A DNA stretch of 64,000 bases from the NCBI GenBank assembly GCA_013076295.1, contig RQOL01000618.1, forward strand, positions 1,488,001 through 1,552,000. Reading direction: 5' to 3'. Each line of letters begins with the position of its first letter. Positions within the stretch are counted from its first letter, which is position 1. A program made the position numbers and the translations under genes. A model generated the notes under the pieces. That model had not been told where the DNA came from and ran no database searches. It was given only the letters and a program-made list of their open reading frames with translations. Positions 20,401-47,416 of this stretch are shown piece by piece. Source of the DNA: Sanderia malayensis (taxonomy: Eukaryota > Cnidaria > Scyphozoa > Semaeostomeae > Pelagiidae).

Positions 20401-22756
20401 GCTTGCGTTGGTTATATCAGTCTTAGAACTCTTTGCAGACAATGCATCTTGCATTTCGCATGCATTAAGGTATGAATGTGTGGCCAAACTATTATATATG
20501 GCTGGTCAGTGAATCCCACGTATGCTTGTCCACAGTTTCGTCTTCTTCATACTGGTAGTATAGTAGTGGTTATAGTATTACATTATAAGTTTGCAGTGTT
20601 TTTCCTGACTAGAATGTGACCGTTCGGGTATATTTGAGTACCACGCTGCATTCCACCGTAATTCTCAGATAGATGTGTATTTCGACTGTATTTGGTGTAA
20701 ATCTATATTGTTTTCACCTTGTGCTCATTTTATGTTGTTGTAGCTTATATTTGTAGTTTTAATCTTGAGGTGGTAATAAGTGGAGGTAATACAATGTTAG
20801 TTAGATTTAAGGTAGTGAGGTATGTTTTCGCGACGTTTTGGACAGTTTGTTAATTTTTTTGCTTTGCAGGCCGAGAGTACCAAAACGAGGCGAAGAAAGA
20901 CACAGAAGCTCGTATCACCGACGACATCGAGACTCCCCACCTGGTATAATAATATTAAAGGAGCATTCCGCGCAGAAAATTGATATCAATAAACTGCTCT
21001 TTTTCATTTAAAGCAAACATGCACATCATTACTGACTTTTTCAAATATTTTCTGACTGAAATAAATGTTATACAGTCAAATCTGCATAGTTCGAACTCGT
21101 GTAAATCGAATTCTATGAAATTCGAAAGAAATTTTCTGTCCCTTCAAGGATCACTAATGAACCAACTCTTATAAAACAAACCTCTATGATTCGAACTTTT
21201 TGTAATTCGAACATTTTCACGCTTTCCCAAGGTGTTAGAATTAGACAGAGTTGACTGTACCCACCAAAAACGAACTCAATTTTATACAAAGAAACAGAGA
21301 AATGAGCCGCCTCCCACAAGCTGGGGCCGAGTGAAAGACAAAGATTGTCCCGTTAACCCCTTGTGCACGGTCGATGTGTCGTCCATTTGCTTAGCTCGAT
21401 AGCTGTTGTTATCTGCTACTTGATCGGCACAACCATATGAATCAGAGCATATTTTCCGCGGAATGGCCCTTTAATGACGAGAGTGAAGCACTAATTTTTT
21501 CTGCAACCCTTTATTCCTCAACATATAGAATTGCCAGTAGATTGAGAATTTAGTTGCTGCTAGATTCTCTCAGTGTGCAGTAAGGCCTGCAACTAAGAAA
21601 CAAGCTTTTTATGTTGAGTCCCATTGCTCACAAAGGACTTCTGTTGTTTTTCCATTGTTCGTCTGAAACTTTCTTAGTTGTGAGTTGTTTTTTATTTGCT
21701 GGGCCTCACTGCATTTTAGCGTGCACCGCAGTTTATTTACTGTGATTAACATCGATCTTTGTTGCAGACAAACCATATGCCGATCCGCGGCGACGAAGAC
21801 CGTATTCTGGTGAATATGACGACTATGCAAAAGGAGGGTAATGCAATCTTCGATATCCCCTTCATTATACTCAATGCTATTGGAGTCATGTTAAAGAGAT
21901 CGTGTGAATTGTAGTAAAAATCCACATACGAAACCTGCAAATTTTGCATGTAGCCTATTGTTTAAAGACAATAGACAATTGTCTCTTCCATGGCTTGGAG
22001 TCTTTAATTCGTTAGTTCTTGTATGCGGATGTACTTGGACCAGATTTACGTTACGTTGATTGTCACTTCGAGATGAGGTGACGTATCAGAAGGGGCGTGT
22101 CTGTCATTGGGGACCCTATGATCCACAACCTTTTGCAGCCCCATAAAATGAGATGTACAGGCTATTGTCCCTTTGGAAATAATCTCGACTGATAACGCAA
22201 TTTCATTTTGTTTTGTAGTCGTTCTAAGTATGGAGTGAAGAAGGAAACTTTGCTGCATGGAAGTTATGCCGATTACATCCGGGAATTTGAAAAATCTCGA
22301 CAGATGAGGGTAAGACTCTGTCCACTGCTTTCACCCCCTGAACATTAGCCCGGACCTCATTAGAAACCAACGTGCATTCGTACACTGCTAGGGGGGTGAT
22401 TGTTATCTCATACTAATACATTGTTGTCTGGTTTGCTTCACAGCCATTTGGTGCGCCGCCCGCAATGTCATCCTATCATCATGAGCAGCAGCATCACCAC
22501 CAATCTACGCATGCGCCGCGCTACAGCAGAGCTGTAAGTTTATCGTTAGATGAAGTTTGTATTTGATCATGTTTCATCGTTATAGCAGAGCAGTAATAGC
22601 AGGAGGCGTTTCTTGCTTGTTTGAAATAGTTTGAATCGACCAATAATAGCTCTCTCCTTTCTGTCGCAGATCGATCCGTCGACAGCCGCTGCGGAGGCTT
22701 TTCTTCAGAGTGGCTACGATGCCCGCAACCAGGGCTCATACCGTTCACGACGATGA
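14467..22756 (+). CDS. YTHDC1: YTHDC1-type nuclear m6A reader
   Basis: Sixteen exons: 14467-14527, 14981-15082, 15419-16272, 16529-16613, 16869-17120, 17363-17434, 17554-17696, 18313-18366, 18500-18672, 18794-18878, 19181-19296, 20870-20943, 21768-21837, 22219-22309, 22444-22533 and 22670-22756. They encode 802 residues. The N-terminal ~460 are Lys/Ser/Glu-rich with poly-basic nuclear-localisation-like runs and an RS stretch ([18 protein letters not shown]). The YTH domain (~497-640) begins [10 protein letters not shown]. Aromatic-cage tryptophans are Trp526 (AVWSTPP) and Trp577 (IPWVLPPG), with the same 51-residue spacing as the human cage pair. The C-terminus is Arg-, Tyr- and His-rich. YTHDC1 binds N6-methyladenosine in nuclear RNA and affects splicing and export. 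An AATAAA lies at 23356. The human protein is 727 aa; the extra length is in the Lys-rich exon 3. Confidence 0.93.
15186..15240. mobile_element. Possible solo hAT-like terminus in YTHDC1 intron 2
   Basis: CAGTGGCGTAGATAAAGGGG resembles a hAT terminus (CAGTGGCG start, then G-runs), but no partner end or target duplication was found nearby. It may be a truncated remnant. Confidence 0.35.
18892..19127. repeat. Tandem repeat, ~21-bp unit, in YTHDC1 intron 10
   Basis: About ten imperfect copies of TTTGATGGTTATAACATGAAA fill most of the intron between the exons ending at 18878 and starting at 19181. The copies differ in length and bases, so it is a degenerate minisatellite. Confidence 0.85.
19297..20869. 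other. Long intron 11 of YTHDC1
   Basis: A 1573-base intron with a GT donor at 19297 and an AG acceptor ending at 20869. The reading frame of exon 11 stays open across the donor for about 155 codons, to 19762 (see findings). No transposon with clear ends is seen. Confidence 0.6.
21073..21257. mobile_element. 185-bp pogo/Tigger-like MITE in YTHDC1 intron
   Basis: The ends CAGTCAAATCT and AGAGTTGACTG (about 9 of 11 paired) are flanked by TA on both sides (21071-21072, 21258-21259). The internal motifs GTTCGAA and ATTCGAA are typical subterminal repeats of pogo-group MITEs. It is non-coding. Confidence 0.75.
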
Positions 22757-24088
22757 TGAAACGACACAGGCAACGAAATGATACTCGCTCTGATGATTGC
22801 CAGAGTAATGACGTCATGATTTTCAACACTTGGCCTAATTTTGCATTCATTTGAACACCTGAAAACATAAATGAACATGTGTAACATTATATAACTATAC
22901 CCTATTACATGTAGGCTGTCTTCAATTAACTGTTAGTATTTTAGCAGTGATTGTATACCTGTGATTACAGTGTTGTACTTCATTTGATGTGTATTATTTT
23001 ACGGGTGTGTTAAAGTTTTATCAACGGCACACTCCTTTGCGTGCTGGACATTTTAATGAATGCACAAGTTGTTCATGAAATAGCTCCAAATTAGAATGTA
23101 CTAAGAATAATGTCACAGACACATTACTATTTGGTTGTTTTATATTTGAATGCTTATTAAAAGTGTGTCTATATATATACACATACGTATGTCTTATACC
23201 TGCATATGGCAGCTGCGTGCAACAGCAATGTGCCTCTGTCGACGCATGATCAACACAAGGACACCTGTATGCACTGATGCCACACGAGAAGCGAGGCTCT
23301 TGCACCAGCTGAGCTCAAGTACGCTCTCGCTAATTGTATAATGCAGCTAATGAGAAATAAACGAGCGAACTTCTTGCGCTTTCAATGATCAAGCTAGTGG
23401 ATTCCTGCCATTAAACTCTTGCTATTCATTCCTTCCATTGACTTGTTATTTTGAATATTTATGCTGTATGGTATTGGTTCGGTTTTTGCGATTGCAAACA
23501 TATTCAGGAATGGTCGAGGCTATTGTGTTCTCGCTTGATAACACCGGATAAAAGTACACGGGTCTTTGGAGCCAACTACTGCGTGATCTTTATCAACCAG
23601 ATCCCTTGTGTGTGTGCTATTTGAATATTGAAATTCTTCAATTGTCTTCGTCAGAAAAAGCAGATTACAGCTAAGGATTCTGGGAGGTCACCAAAATTAC
23701 AGGCGGAGGGGGGAGCACAAACTATAACATCGTATGAAATTGTTATAACTTACTGATATCAAGACCTCTTATTAGCATATTAGCAGCATAACATTTCTTA
23801 TGTTAAATTACTAAAATGTGCATACCGCTAAACGATGCATATTTTGCAGCCATTCACTTTTTGCAGTACTTGCAATCTCTTTTTGAATTTCCGGTGAAAG
23901 TTGCAATTAACAACCAGCTATACCTGCACAATAACGCCTATTAACTATACCAGTAGAATAAAGATTATTCATAAGGGTATTCACCATAGAATTAGAAATT
24001 TGTGATCCAATCATGCTTGTCTCCCCCCTGACTTTGCTGTTCAACTCCACCTGTTGTCTTGCATGGCAGGCTGGGTACATTGTAATCA
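22757..24088. other. YTHDC1 3' UTR and intergenic region
   Basis: It holds the 3' UTR with a polyadenylation signal at 23356-23361, then about 700 bases without recognisable features. Upstream exons of the unrecognised gene that follows may lie here but could not be identified. Confidence 0.45.
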
Positions 24089-25849
24089 GTGACCCGAGCA
24101 GAGGAGAAGAACTGCTCAGTTTACTTCAGTTTAACGCCTTGCATCAGACATGATGTTTTGAAAGCTCGCATAAGACAACGGGCCTTTTTGCTGCTGTCTC
24201 AATACTATAGAAAACAGAAAGCTGCTTTTTCATACAGCCCGCAGATCGCGAGAACAGGTAAACGCACCAACAACAAGGATTGCTTTGGTAAACTGGGACC
24301 TCTGGTTTTTCGCTCGAAGAATATATTCGAAGAGCTACCGCGTGGCTTCAACATTATCAAAATTGCATGCCAAGAAGATCAACCGCAAGGTTATACTTTA
24401 GCAGGTCGACATCAATGTAAGTTTGCAATTTTTGTTATGCCGTATAATTTTGGAGTTATGTTATGACCACATTTGGGGCCTGTTTATATGGAGCCGAGTT
24501 ACTCGGCTTCCCGAGTTACTCGTTAAGCCGAGTTACCCGCCTTGTATACAAAATCAATGCAATCCCGGGTGAGTGTTTATATGAGACAGACGAGTAACTC
24601 GGCTAGCCGGGATCCCGGCAAAACAGCCGAGATCTCGGCATATCGAGTAACTCGTTTCTGTCATATAAACGCAAATGTGCCGAGTTACTCGGCTAGCCGG
24701 GACGAATTCGGACATAATTCGCATGCGTGAACTGTTAACCAAACCACATTGTTAACCAAACCACCTCATGTAACAAACACCATTCTAAAAGTAACCTGGC
24801 CACCCGAGTAACTCGGTCCCATATAAACAGGATTCAATTTTCATCCCGCCTTGCCGAGTTACTCGGGAAGCCGAGTAACTCGGCTCCATATAAACAGGCC
24901 CTTGGAATACTTAAACAATAAACTTCGTGAATTGATAAAAACATATTCTGCGCCCGGGGTTATCGTTGTATGATACATAATTTCACTTGTTATTTATTAA
25001 CTAAGACGCTTACTTCTTTCAATCGTTGTTGGCATGTTTGAGTCTTGATCTACTCGCGAACTCAAAAATTATCGGATTAAAAAAAATTGAGCAAGCCATT
25101 GTTTGCTAAAATTTACAGCTTAATATTTGCATAACAAATGAAGATTTGACCGAACCTCGTGTTATTCACAAGGTCGAACGCAATTTCCACGCATGTTTCA
25201 TTCATTCCCGAAAACATTTCATACAATGCACGCAATTCCTTTAATTCTTATCTTGTTGGACATAACATCATTTTTATCTCAATTATCAAGCAAAATTTCC
25301 TCTATTCACACCATTGAATTTGTACGGCAAGGATTAGGCTATGTAAACATAGCTAACAAGGCATTTTTTGAGAAGCAAAACCATTGAGAATAACTGTAAT
25401 CCCAAATCTCAGAGGCTCAAAAAGCGTGCTGGCCTTTGGAGCAAATCAAAGATGACTTGGATTGATTCATCCTACTTTTTTTTAGAAAATCCGATTTAAT
25501 CATTGCTGTTTGCAGCACCTATTCCTCCTTTCTTGAAATCTACGTGGTTCTTATTCAAATAAAAAGCCAAGATTCCATAATTTTGGCGGAAAAGCTCAAC
25601 AGAACTAGACCCATTTTACAAATGCCACCTGTTATATGTGTGCACTGAAGATGGAAGAAAGCAATTTATCACGGAGCAAGTGAATTAAGGCCTGTTAGCC
25701 AAAACAGTGTTGAACAGCAATTCTTTTTGTTTTCCTCTCCATTGCATTTATCCTTTGATTAACATTTATCTTCTTCGTTAGATTTTATCTACAATGTAGA
25801 CGGCTACTACGAAAAGAATGGTTCAGTTCAGGTTGCATTGAAAGGATAA
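24089..25849 (+). CDS. Unrecognised protein, two 3' exons
   Basis: Two exons splice in frame: an open stretch ending at 24416 (donor GTAAGT) and 25782-25849 (acceptor TTAG), giving a C-terminus ...YTLAGRHQ-YFIYNVDGYYEKNGSVQVALKG-stop. The first exon's frame is open from 24086, with an in-frame stop just before and no ATG inside. It therefore probably starts at an acceptor (candidates: CTTCAG near 24130 or CTCAG near 24120), and at least one upstream exon is missing. About 100-130 residues are visible. They are basic, with an Arg/Lys-rich start (KARIRQRAF) and a more hydrophobic, Tyr-rich end. I do not recognise a family. The 426-bp MITE at 24476 sits inside the intron. The alternative is chance open frame, but the in-phase junction and composition favour a real gene. 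Confidence 0.45.
24476..24901. mobile_element. 426-bp MITE with long TIRs (GGGCCTGTTTATATGGAGCC)
   Basis: The left end GGGCCTGTTTATATGGAGCC is the exact complement of the right end. Pairing continues through GAGTTACTCGGCTTCCCGAGTTACTCG, so the TIR is about 47 bp. The motif CCGAGTTACTCGG recurs inside, and the palindrome CCGAGATCTCGGC (24627-24639) is shared with the MITE at 13338. Both flanks carry TTG (left 24473-24475, right 24902-24904), a possible 3-bp target duplication as in PIF/Harbinger elements; the superfamily remains tentative. Confidence 0.88.
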
Positions 25850-27513
25850 GGATATCTGATATCATACCGTTTTTGTATGCATACTTGGCTGCAACGCTGC
25901 AGTGCCCGTGACATCCTATTGATCTCTACCCAGCAACATAATTAATTACTTTATAAATTTTTGTTGCTATTAGGTTTAACTGAAAAGTGTCTTTTCAAAG
26001 CTTGCAAGCAAAGTCAAACCAGAAATCAGAACGAACTGAATTTGCTTTGTGTCAATGAAAAGGAAAGGCAATTTGAATCAAAGCGACAATTTTGACAAAA
26101 ATAATGCAATTTGTGTCAATTAAGTGTAATTTATATTATAAGTTGTTGTTACAGATGGTTGTTTATTATCATTGAAGAATTGTTGCCAATGTAGTGAATC
26201 ATTACTTTCTTTCATTTCAGTGGTGTCTGACTAAAGTCTGCCTGGAATGCTCAACTCGTGATGGTTGTTATTGTTTATGATAGTGAATAATACAACATGA
26301 GAATAACAAGGAAAATATCAATATTTTTTCGTGACTAACTCTGCTGACGTGACGTGTTTATGCTGGAGATTGGTACAAGATGACGGACAGAAGACATTAT
26401 CTAAGACGATGTTTTGCTCGCACTGTCTCGAGAAGAATACGGGTAAGAACATTCAATATTCTTCACTGTCAATTGTTATTCTTAGACATAGCAAACAATA
26501 CATTATAATCATTCCTTCTCGTCACGGTACCGTGGAACTATCCTGGTTTTCACTAAAGTATATTATCTTGCGCAACTTAGGCCGATTGCTTATCATTCAA
26601 CTTATAATTACGCCTTGAACATAAAAACAGACCTACACATTTGTTAATGAGTGTGCTATTGTGGTCACTTGTCTCGATATGACGTCATATGCCACCTTAA
26701 AGAACGTGCTCAGAACTCACTTGGCTGTATTGAGTTGAATTATGTTTAAAGCAATTTTTGTTCGAAAAGGGGATGGTGCAATATAAACCGTTCTACAATA
26801 AGTTATAAACTGATGGTCCTATGCTAGTTGGGAATTTGATGTTTGATGATAATTTTGTTGTGCGAATACCCCCCATCGAATATAAACCGCCCATGTTAAT
26901 TTTCCTTTCAAAATTTATAAAAGCGACCAATTACGCACAGGGATAAAATGAGGTTGTTTTGAATGAAAAGAAAACAACTACAACACATTGTGTTGTTGGA
27001 ATTTATGGTGTCTGCACAGTGATATTTTTGGAAATTTAAACAATTATGTCATTTGTGGCTATTAAACAAAACTGTTGAAGTAATGGCAATTAACAGCAGA
27101 TGAAGTCTGAAGGAGAAATTTCTCCGCAAGAATAACACTGATATTTGATTTGAAAGTAAACAGAGAGTGTCGTTGACTTGACAGCCTCGTGAATTTATCC
27201 TCCCGGCCTATTTACTTCTCAGCAGCAAGCCACAAGGGATAATTCAGTGTAAAAAAGAACGCAAGCTGGAATAATCTCGCAGGAGTTGCGAAATTGAGTT
27301 GATGGTTATTGCAGCAGATTGTGTTTTACTTTTCGAGCAATATCTAACATGAAAATTACCAAAGAAATCAGTGTTTCAAAGTTTATAAGTAGCACGACGA
27401 TAAGATGAAGCTATGACACATCTTGAAGAACGCATAGTTGGATTAAAGTCAACGACGATTATATAACTGCACTGTGGATTAGTTTTGTTAGGACGAAAAT
27501 TTAATATAACACC
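25850..27513. other. Intergenic region upstream of MAST kinase
   Basis: No intact gene. A short candidate alternative first exon for the kinase gene lies at 26380-26442. The remainder is AT-rich and would include the promoter and 5' UTR of the start at 27514. Confidence 0.4.
26380..26442 (+). CDS. Candidate alternative first coding exon of the MAST gene
   Basis: ATG at 26380 opens 21 basic codons (MTDRRHYLRRCFARTVSRRI) and ends with the donor GGGTAAGA in phase 0. That is the phase needed to join the exon at 30680. If spliced so, it would skip the SAM-like exon at 27514 and give a kinase with a short basic N-terminus. No homology supports it; it is inferred only from frame, phase and donor quality. 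Confidence 0.25.
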
Positions 27514-43397
<15,884 letters not shown>

Positions 43398-45039
43398 AGA
43401 TTATCATTATTTATCTGGAACAGGGAATTGTAAATAGCCATATCATCGTCATTCAATGCAATCGCACCTTCATCCAATGCATCTCGATTCTGCGTTCCGG
43501 ATTGTTGCGAGGGAGAACGCGAGATGACATGCGAGATGGGAATACGATCCAGCACAGCAAACCCCAACGACGTCAGGTTTTGATTTGCCATCTCAAAATT
43601 TGTAATGCTTATGATGCTGGTTAAATAAAACGGAACGGAACGATGATGCGACCTTAAGAAGATGACAAAAAGTCTTGGTGAATGCAACACAGTATATTCT
43701 TTGACATTGCGCTTGCAACTATGTGGGATGCATGGATGAGGTAGAGCTGTTGTAACGTGGCATTGGGTCTACTGTAAAGCAGTGCTGGTTGGGTGAACTA
43801 TAAGACTGAATTTCGAGAAAGTGGAATACACAAATCACGATGAAGGAGCGAGATGCGTTTCACGTAATGGCGAATTACCATCCCATAAAGAAAACAGTAA
43901 GTTAAGCGATTTTCACTGTTATGAAGGGACATTCAAGTAACACTGGATCCATTGCGTAAGTCTGTTGTTGTTCGTGCGCTGCGCTGGTTACTCTCGTGTT
44001 TGGTTTCGTGCATTGCACGCTATTTAATTCACTGGCGAGCGCAAATCTAGGACTTGCGAGAATACCATTCAATTCAATATGTATAATTGCAATTACATAA
44101 TACGTGTGTCGTTTTTCTTCGACTAAAGTTAATTAGGACGTTAATCTGGGTCCGCCTCAAATTTATTACACATGTAATCAATTATTTACCTCTAAGTTTG
44201 AGAAGGTTGTGGACACTGAATCTCAATAAAACGGAAAGATTTTTACCACGTGTATTATATCTTGTCTTTACTCTTGTTGCAATAAAAGCGTGGCTCCTGG
44301 TTGTAAAGGGCCTTAATTTTTAAACCTGGATCTAATGAACTCTTGGCTATAGGTCCTGTATGTGAAGGATGTTTTCTTACACGAAGTTGGCCTCGTCTTG
44401 ACTTGTAAAGGGCTGAGCTTTCGCTCTGAAATCATGCATTCTGACGCAAGTGATTCTCACTCTTGATCACGAGACCGTCCTTCCATTGGCTCAGCGCGAA
44501 CGAATCTGATCTAATATTCAAACACGCAACAGCTGAATAAGCTTCTAGATGGCAGCAGGTGGCTGTTTGGTAACCATCAAACTATGACTGAACTTCCAGC
44601 ACTGAAGGGCGCTTGGAGATTGAAGTAACATAGATGATTCAGTTTTTTTTAACAAGATAAATTGGATGTCAATATTCTTTGAATTGAATTCTTAATATTT
44701 CAAGCTGGTAAATTAAGAAACTTTTTAATGATTTATTACTGAAATTACCTTGGAAATTTGCGGGCCGTTTGCTGTGTTGAAGTATTCAATTTGCTGAATT
44801 AACACTGCTGTATTGACATGGTTAAATCGCTTGATTCAAGTAGTGTTGAATTGAACTACTGGCAACGGAGCAAACAACATTGAAAACACAGATCTTTCTT
44901 TAAAAATACGATTTTGTGTTGGCTGTACCAAAATGAGAGGTTGAACATCTGCAGCGTACAACACAGGACATCAACATTATTCTTGTTAACAGAAGGCCGA
45001 AACAGAGCGAAACAACACCATACCAACACAAATGAGAAG
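43398..45039. other. MAST 3' UTR and intergenic region
   Basis: Possible polyadenylation signals AATAAA lie at 43624 and again near 44225 and 44280. No gene or transposon with clear ends is seen before the next start at 45040. Confidence 0.5.
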
Positions 45040-47416
45040 ATGAGAATGTTCGAATACCAACAAAGTCAAAGATACAACGTCTTAGCACCTTGGGAAGGCC
45101 GAGATTTGAGACCTGCGAAAACACTGGTGAAAACCTTTCAGAAGCCGGAGTACGTCGTTCGAAACCAGGATCTATCGACGCGTGAAATCAGAAGCATCTT
45201 GCCGCCGATCGGCAGCTCCAAGGAGCTATCCATGGAGCAGACTAGACTGTTAAAGGAGAGTCTCGGAGCTATACTGTACAGCTCGCGACCTGAGGTTATT
45301 AAACGTATCCGGCGCAGTCTAAACGCAGCCGATCCCTTGGGCCAAGGCCGCATCTCCAACATGCGGCTTGTTGAGATCTTGAAAGAGAATAACGTCGCGT
45401 TGGATGAAAACACAAAAAAAATGCTGTTTGTAAAGTTCGACACGTGGCAGAACAGCAAGTGCAACTATGGCGAAGTGATGGCTTTCATGGCCGCAGCTCT
45501 GGACGATTACCGCGTTCAGAGAGACAGGTCCGAGTTTGCCAACTTACCGCGACACACGCATGCGAAAAAAGTCCGTCATCCTTCAATGAACAGTTCTGAG
45601 TTCATTCTGGCACCGATCGCAAAACGAGAGCTCCCTGAAGACGATGATGATGATAAATACGCCGGCATGCCCGGAACATATTCGAGGATGAAACTTAATA
45701 ATGTGTTTTTGGAGAAGCGAGATGCTGGCCTACGCCTCGAGGTAGAAAAATGCTTTCAAGATTACAGAGGCCAGGGTGATGCGTATTTCATGGCGGTGAA
45801 TCTGAAAAAGCAATTACTTGACAGAGATGACGACATGATCTCACAATACAAGGTAATGTTAATCTTCATAACCCCCCGATCTGTTTTCCAACCGCCATTA
45901 ACGCCCATATCGAATCGTTACTGGTCACGGAGGTAACGTTACTAACGGAAGAGACAAAGACCTGAATAATATGAGCAGGTGTTATTGAGCTTAGCAGTGT
46001 AACGTATAACAGTGTTACTGATAATATGTTCGATTTCGATCAGTCTCGTTTTCACAGTAGCTAGCACAAAACGAGGCTGTGGATTTCTTTATAAATCGCG
46101 TAATTCTTTTATACTTTGTTTTAGCTGAAAGGGATGGTAAATCGTCACCAGCTTCCTTTGAATGGTGCTCTTGTTGACAAGCTGGTAGAAAGACTTGATC
46201 CCTTGGGCTCTGGTAGAGTGAGGTGAGTTCAAAATGCCGCGCCGTTTTGTATTATCGCACATTTCGGGTCATCGTGCTCGGGGAGTGATAAATCATTGTT
46301 CCACCAAGAGTTGATGGGAATTTAGGGACTAAGAAAAATGTTAGCTGTGGAAATTTATGTTATTCTTTATTTTGTATTTTAGTTGCACTGAGTTTATGAA
46401 TTTCTTGGAGAAGTCTCTTCCACTTCCAAAGGGATACGACGGACTGGGTGGAGCTGTAAAGAAGCAAAAACCAGCGGATGTGCCTCCTGTCAGACCAAAA
46501 TGGGAGACAAGCAAACCACTGAGAGCCATCAAAGCTACTCAATTTGATATGGGTAAGTTGAACTGATTGATACACATATCGTTATGTGCCATAATATGTT
46601 TTCTTCATAGCTGCTACAATATTGGGCCACCAGTTCTATTGGGTCGACTTCTTTTGCCGTTTTAAATATCTACATCCTCCACTTTTTTATTCTTATTTAT
46701 TTTTCTCATGTTGGTCTTCGTCTATGTTGGTCTTCTTCTATGTCTTTTATTGTTGCTTACTTTTTCACCCTCAGGGCTGACGAACAGCAGCAATGGCAGT
46801 TCAACAAAGCAGCAGAACTCCAAACTTTTTGACAGATTCATGAAGCTTGTTGCTGCACTCAGACGTCGTGCATCTGACTCAGGTAATGCAAGCACTGCGC
46901 TTCACATCCTTAAGTATAATGCTTCATGTGCAAAACACCCTTTTTACATGTGCCACCGTCTTTTTCATATACCGTGCTCTTTTTCATGTACTACTCACTC
47001 TCTTTACACACACTATATACTCTCTTTGCATGCACTACACTCTTTGTACATGTGCTACACTCTACGTGCTGTGCTCTCTTCCCATGTACTACCCTCCATG
47101 TACTATCCACTCTCTTTACATGTGCTTTGCTAGCAAGTTAGCTGTCACGGAGTTGCCCGTTTAATTCGTAAAATTCTCTGAACGACGTATATCAAGTTAC
47201 GAGTTGCAATTAATCGATAATTCACAAATTTTTACATATTTTTCAGAGTCATTACCTGCGGATGATGCACGAGAAACCATATTGAAATACAATGGCATGT
47301 TCTCTCTCGGGCTTTCCGAAGCAGACATCGACAAAGCACTTGGTAATTGCGAGAAAAATGGCATGGTTGAAGTTGATGATATTATTGAGGGTCTTGGCAT
47401 ACTTGAAGGTGTATGA
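45040..47416 (+). CDS. C1orf87/CREF-like EF-hand-related protein
   Basis: Five exons encode 452 residues: 45040-45852, 46125-46222, 46383-46552, 46775-46882 and 47247-47416. The start is the first in-frame ATG (MRMFEYQQSQ). The upstream frame is open but has no ATG. The protein holds repeated helical EF-hand-like segments with degenerate loops, for example LNAADPLGQGRISNMRLVEI (~95-115), LDPLGSGRVSCTEFMNFL (~295-315) and the final VSL-type pair. The last ~85 residues (SKLFDRFMKLVAALRR, then ILKYNGMFSLGLSEADIDKAL) line up, from memory, with the C-terminus of human C1orf87. An acidic run (EDDDDDKY) lies mid-protein. Calcium binding is doubtful because canonical D-x-D-x-D loops are incomplete. 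The cellular role is unknown. AATAAA at 47817-47822. Confidence 0.8.
46920..47125. repeat. Degenerate CATGT(G/A)CTAC-type repeats in intron 4
   Basis: Irregular copies of CTCTTTACATGTGCTACACT and related words fill this stretch before the last exon of the C1orf87-like gene. They are poorly ordered, so this is simple-sequence expansion rather than a defined element. Confidence 0.5.

Noticed and set aside
44914..45039. Upstream extension of the C1orf87-like coding region
   Set aside because: The frame is open but contains no ATG before 45040, so it is 5' UTR or another exon rather than a supported start.
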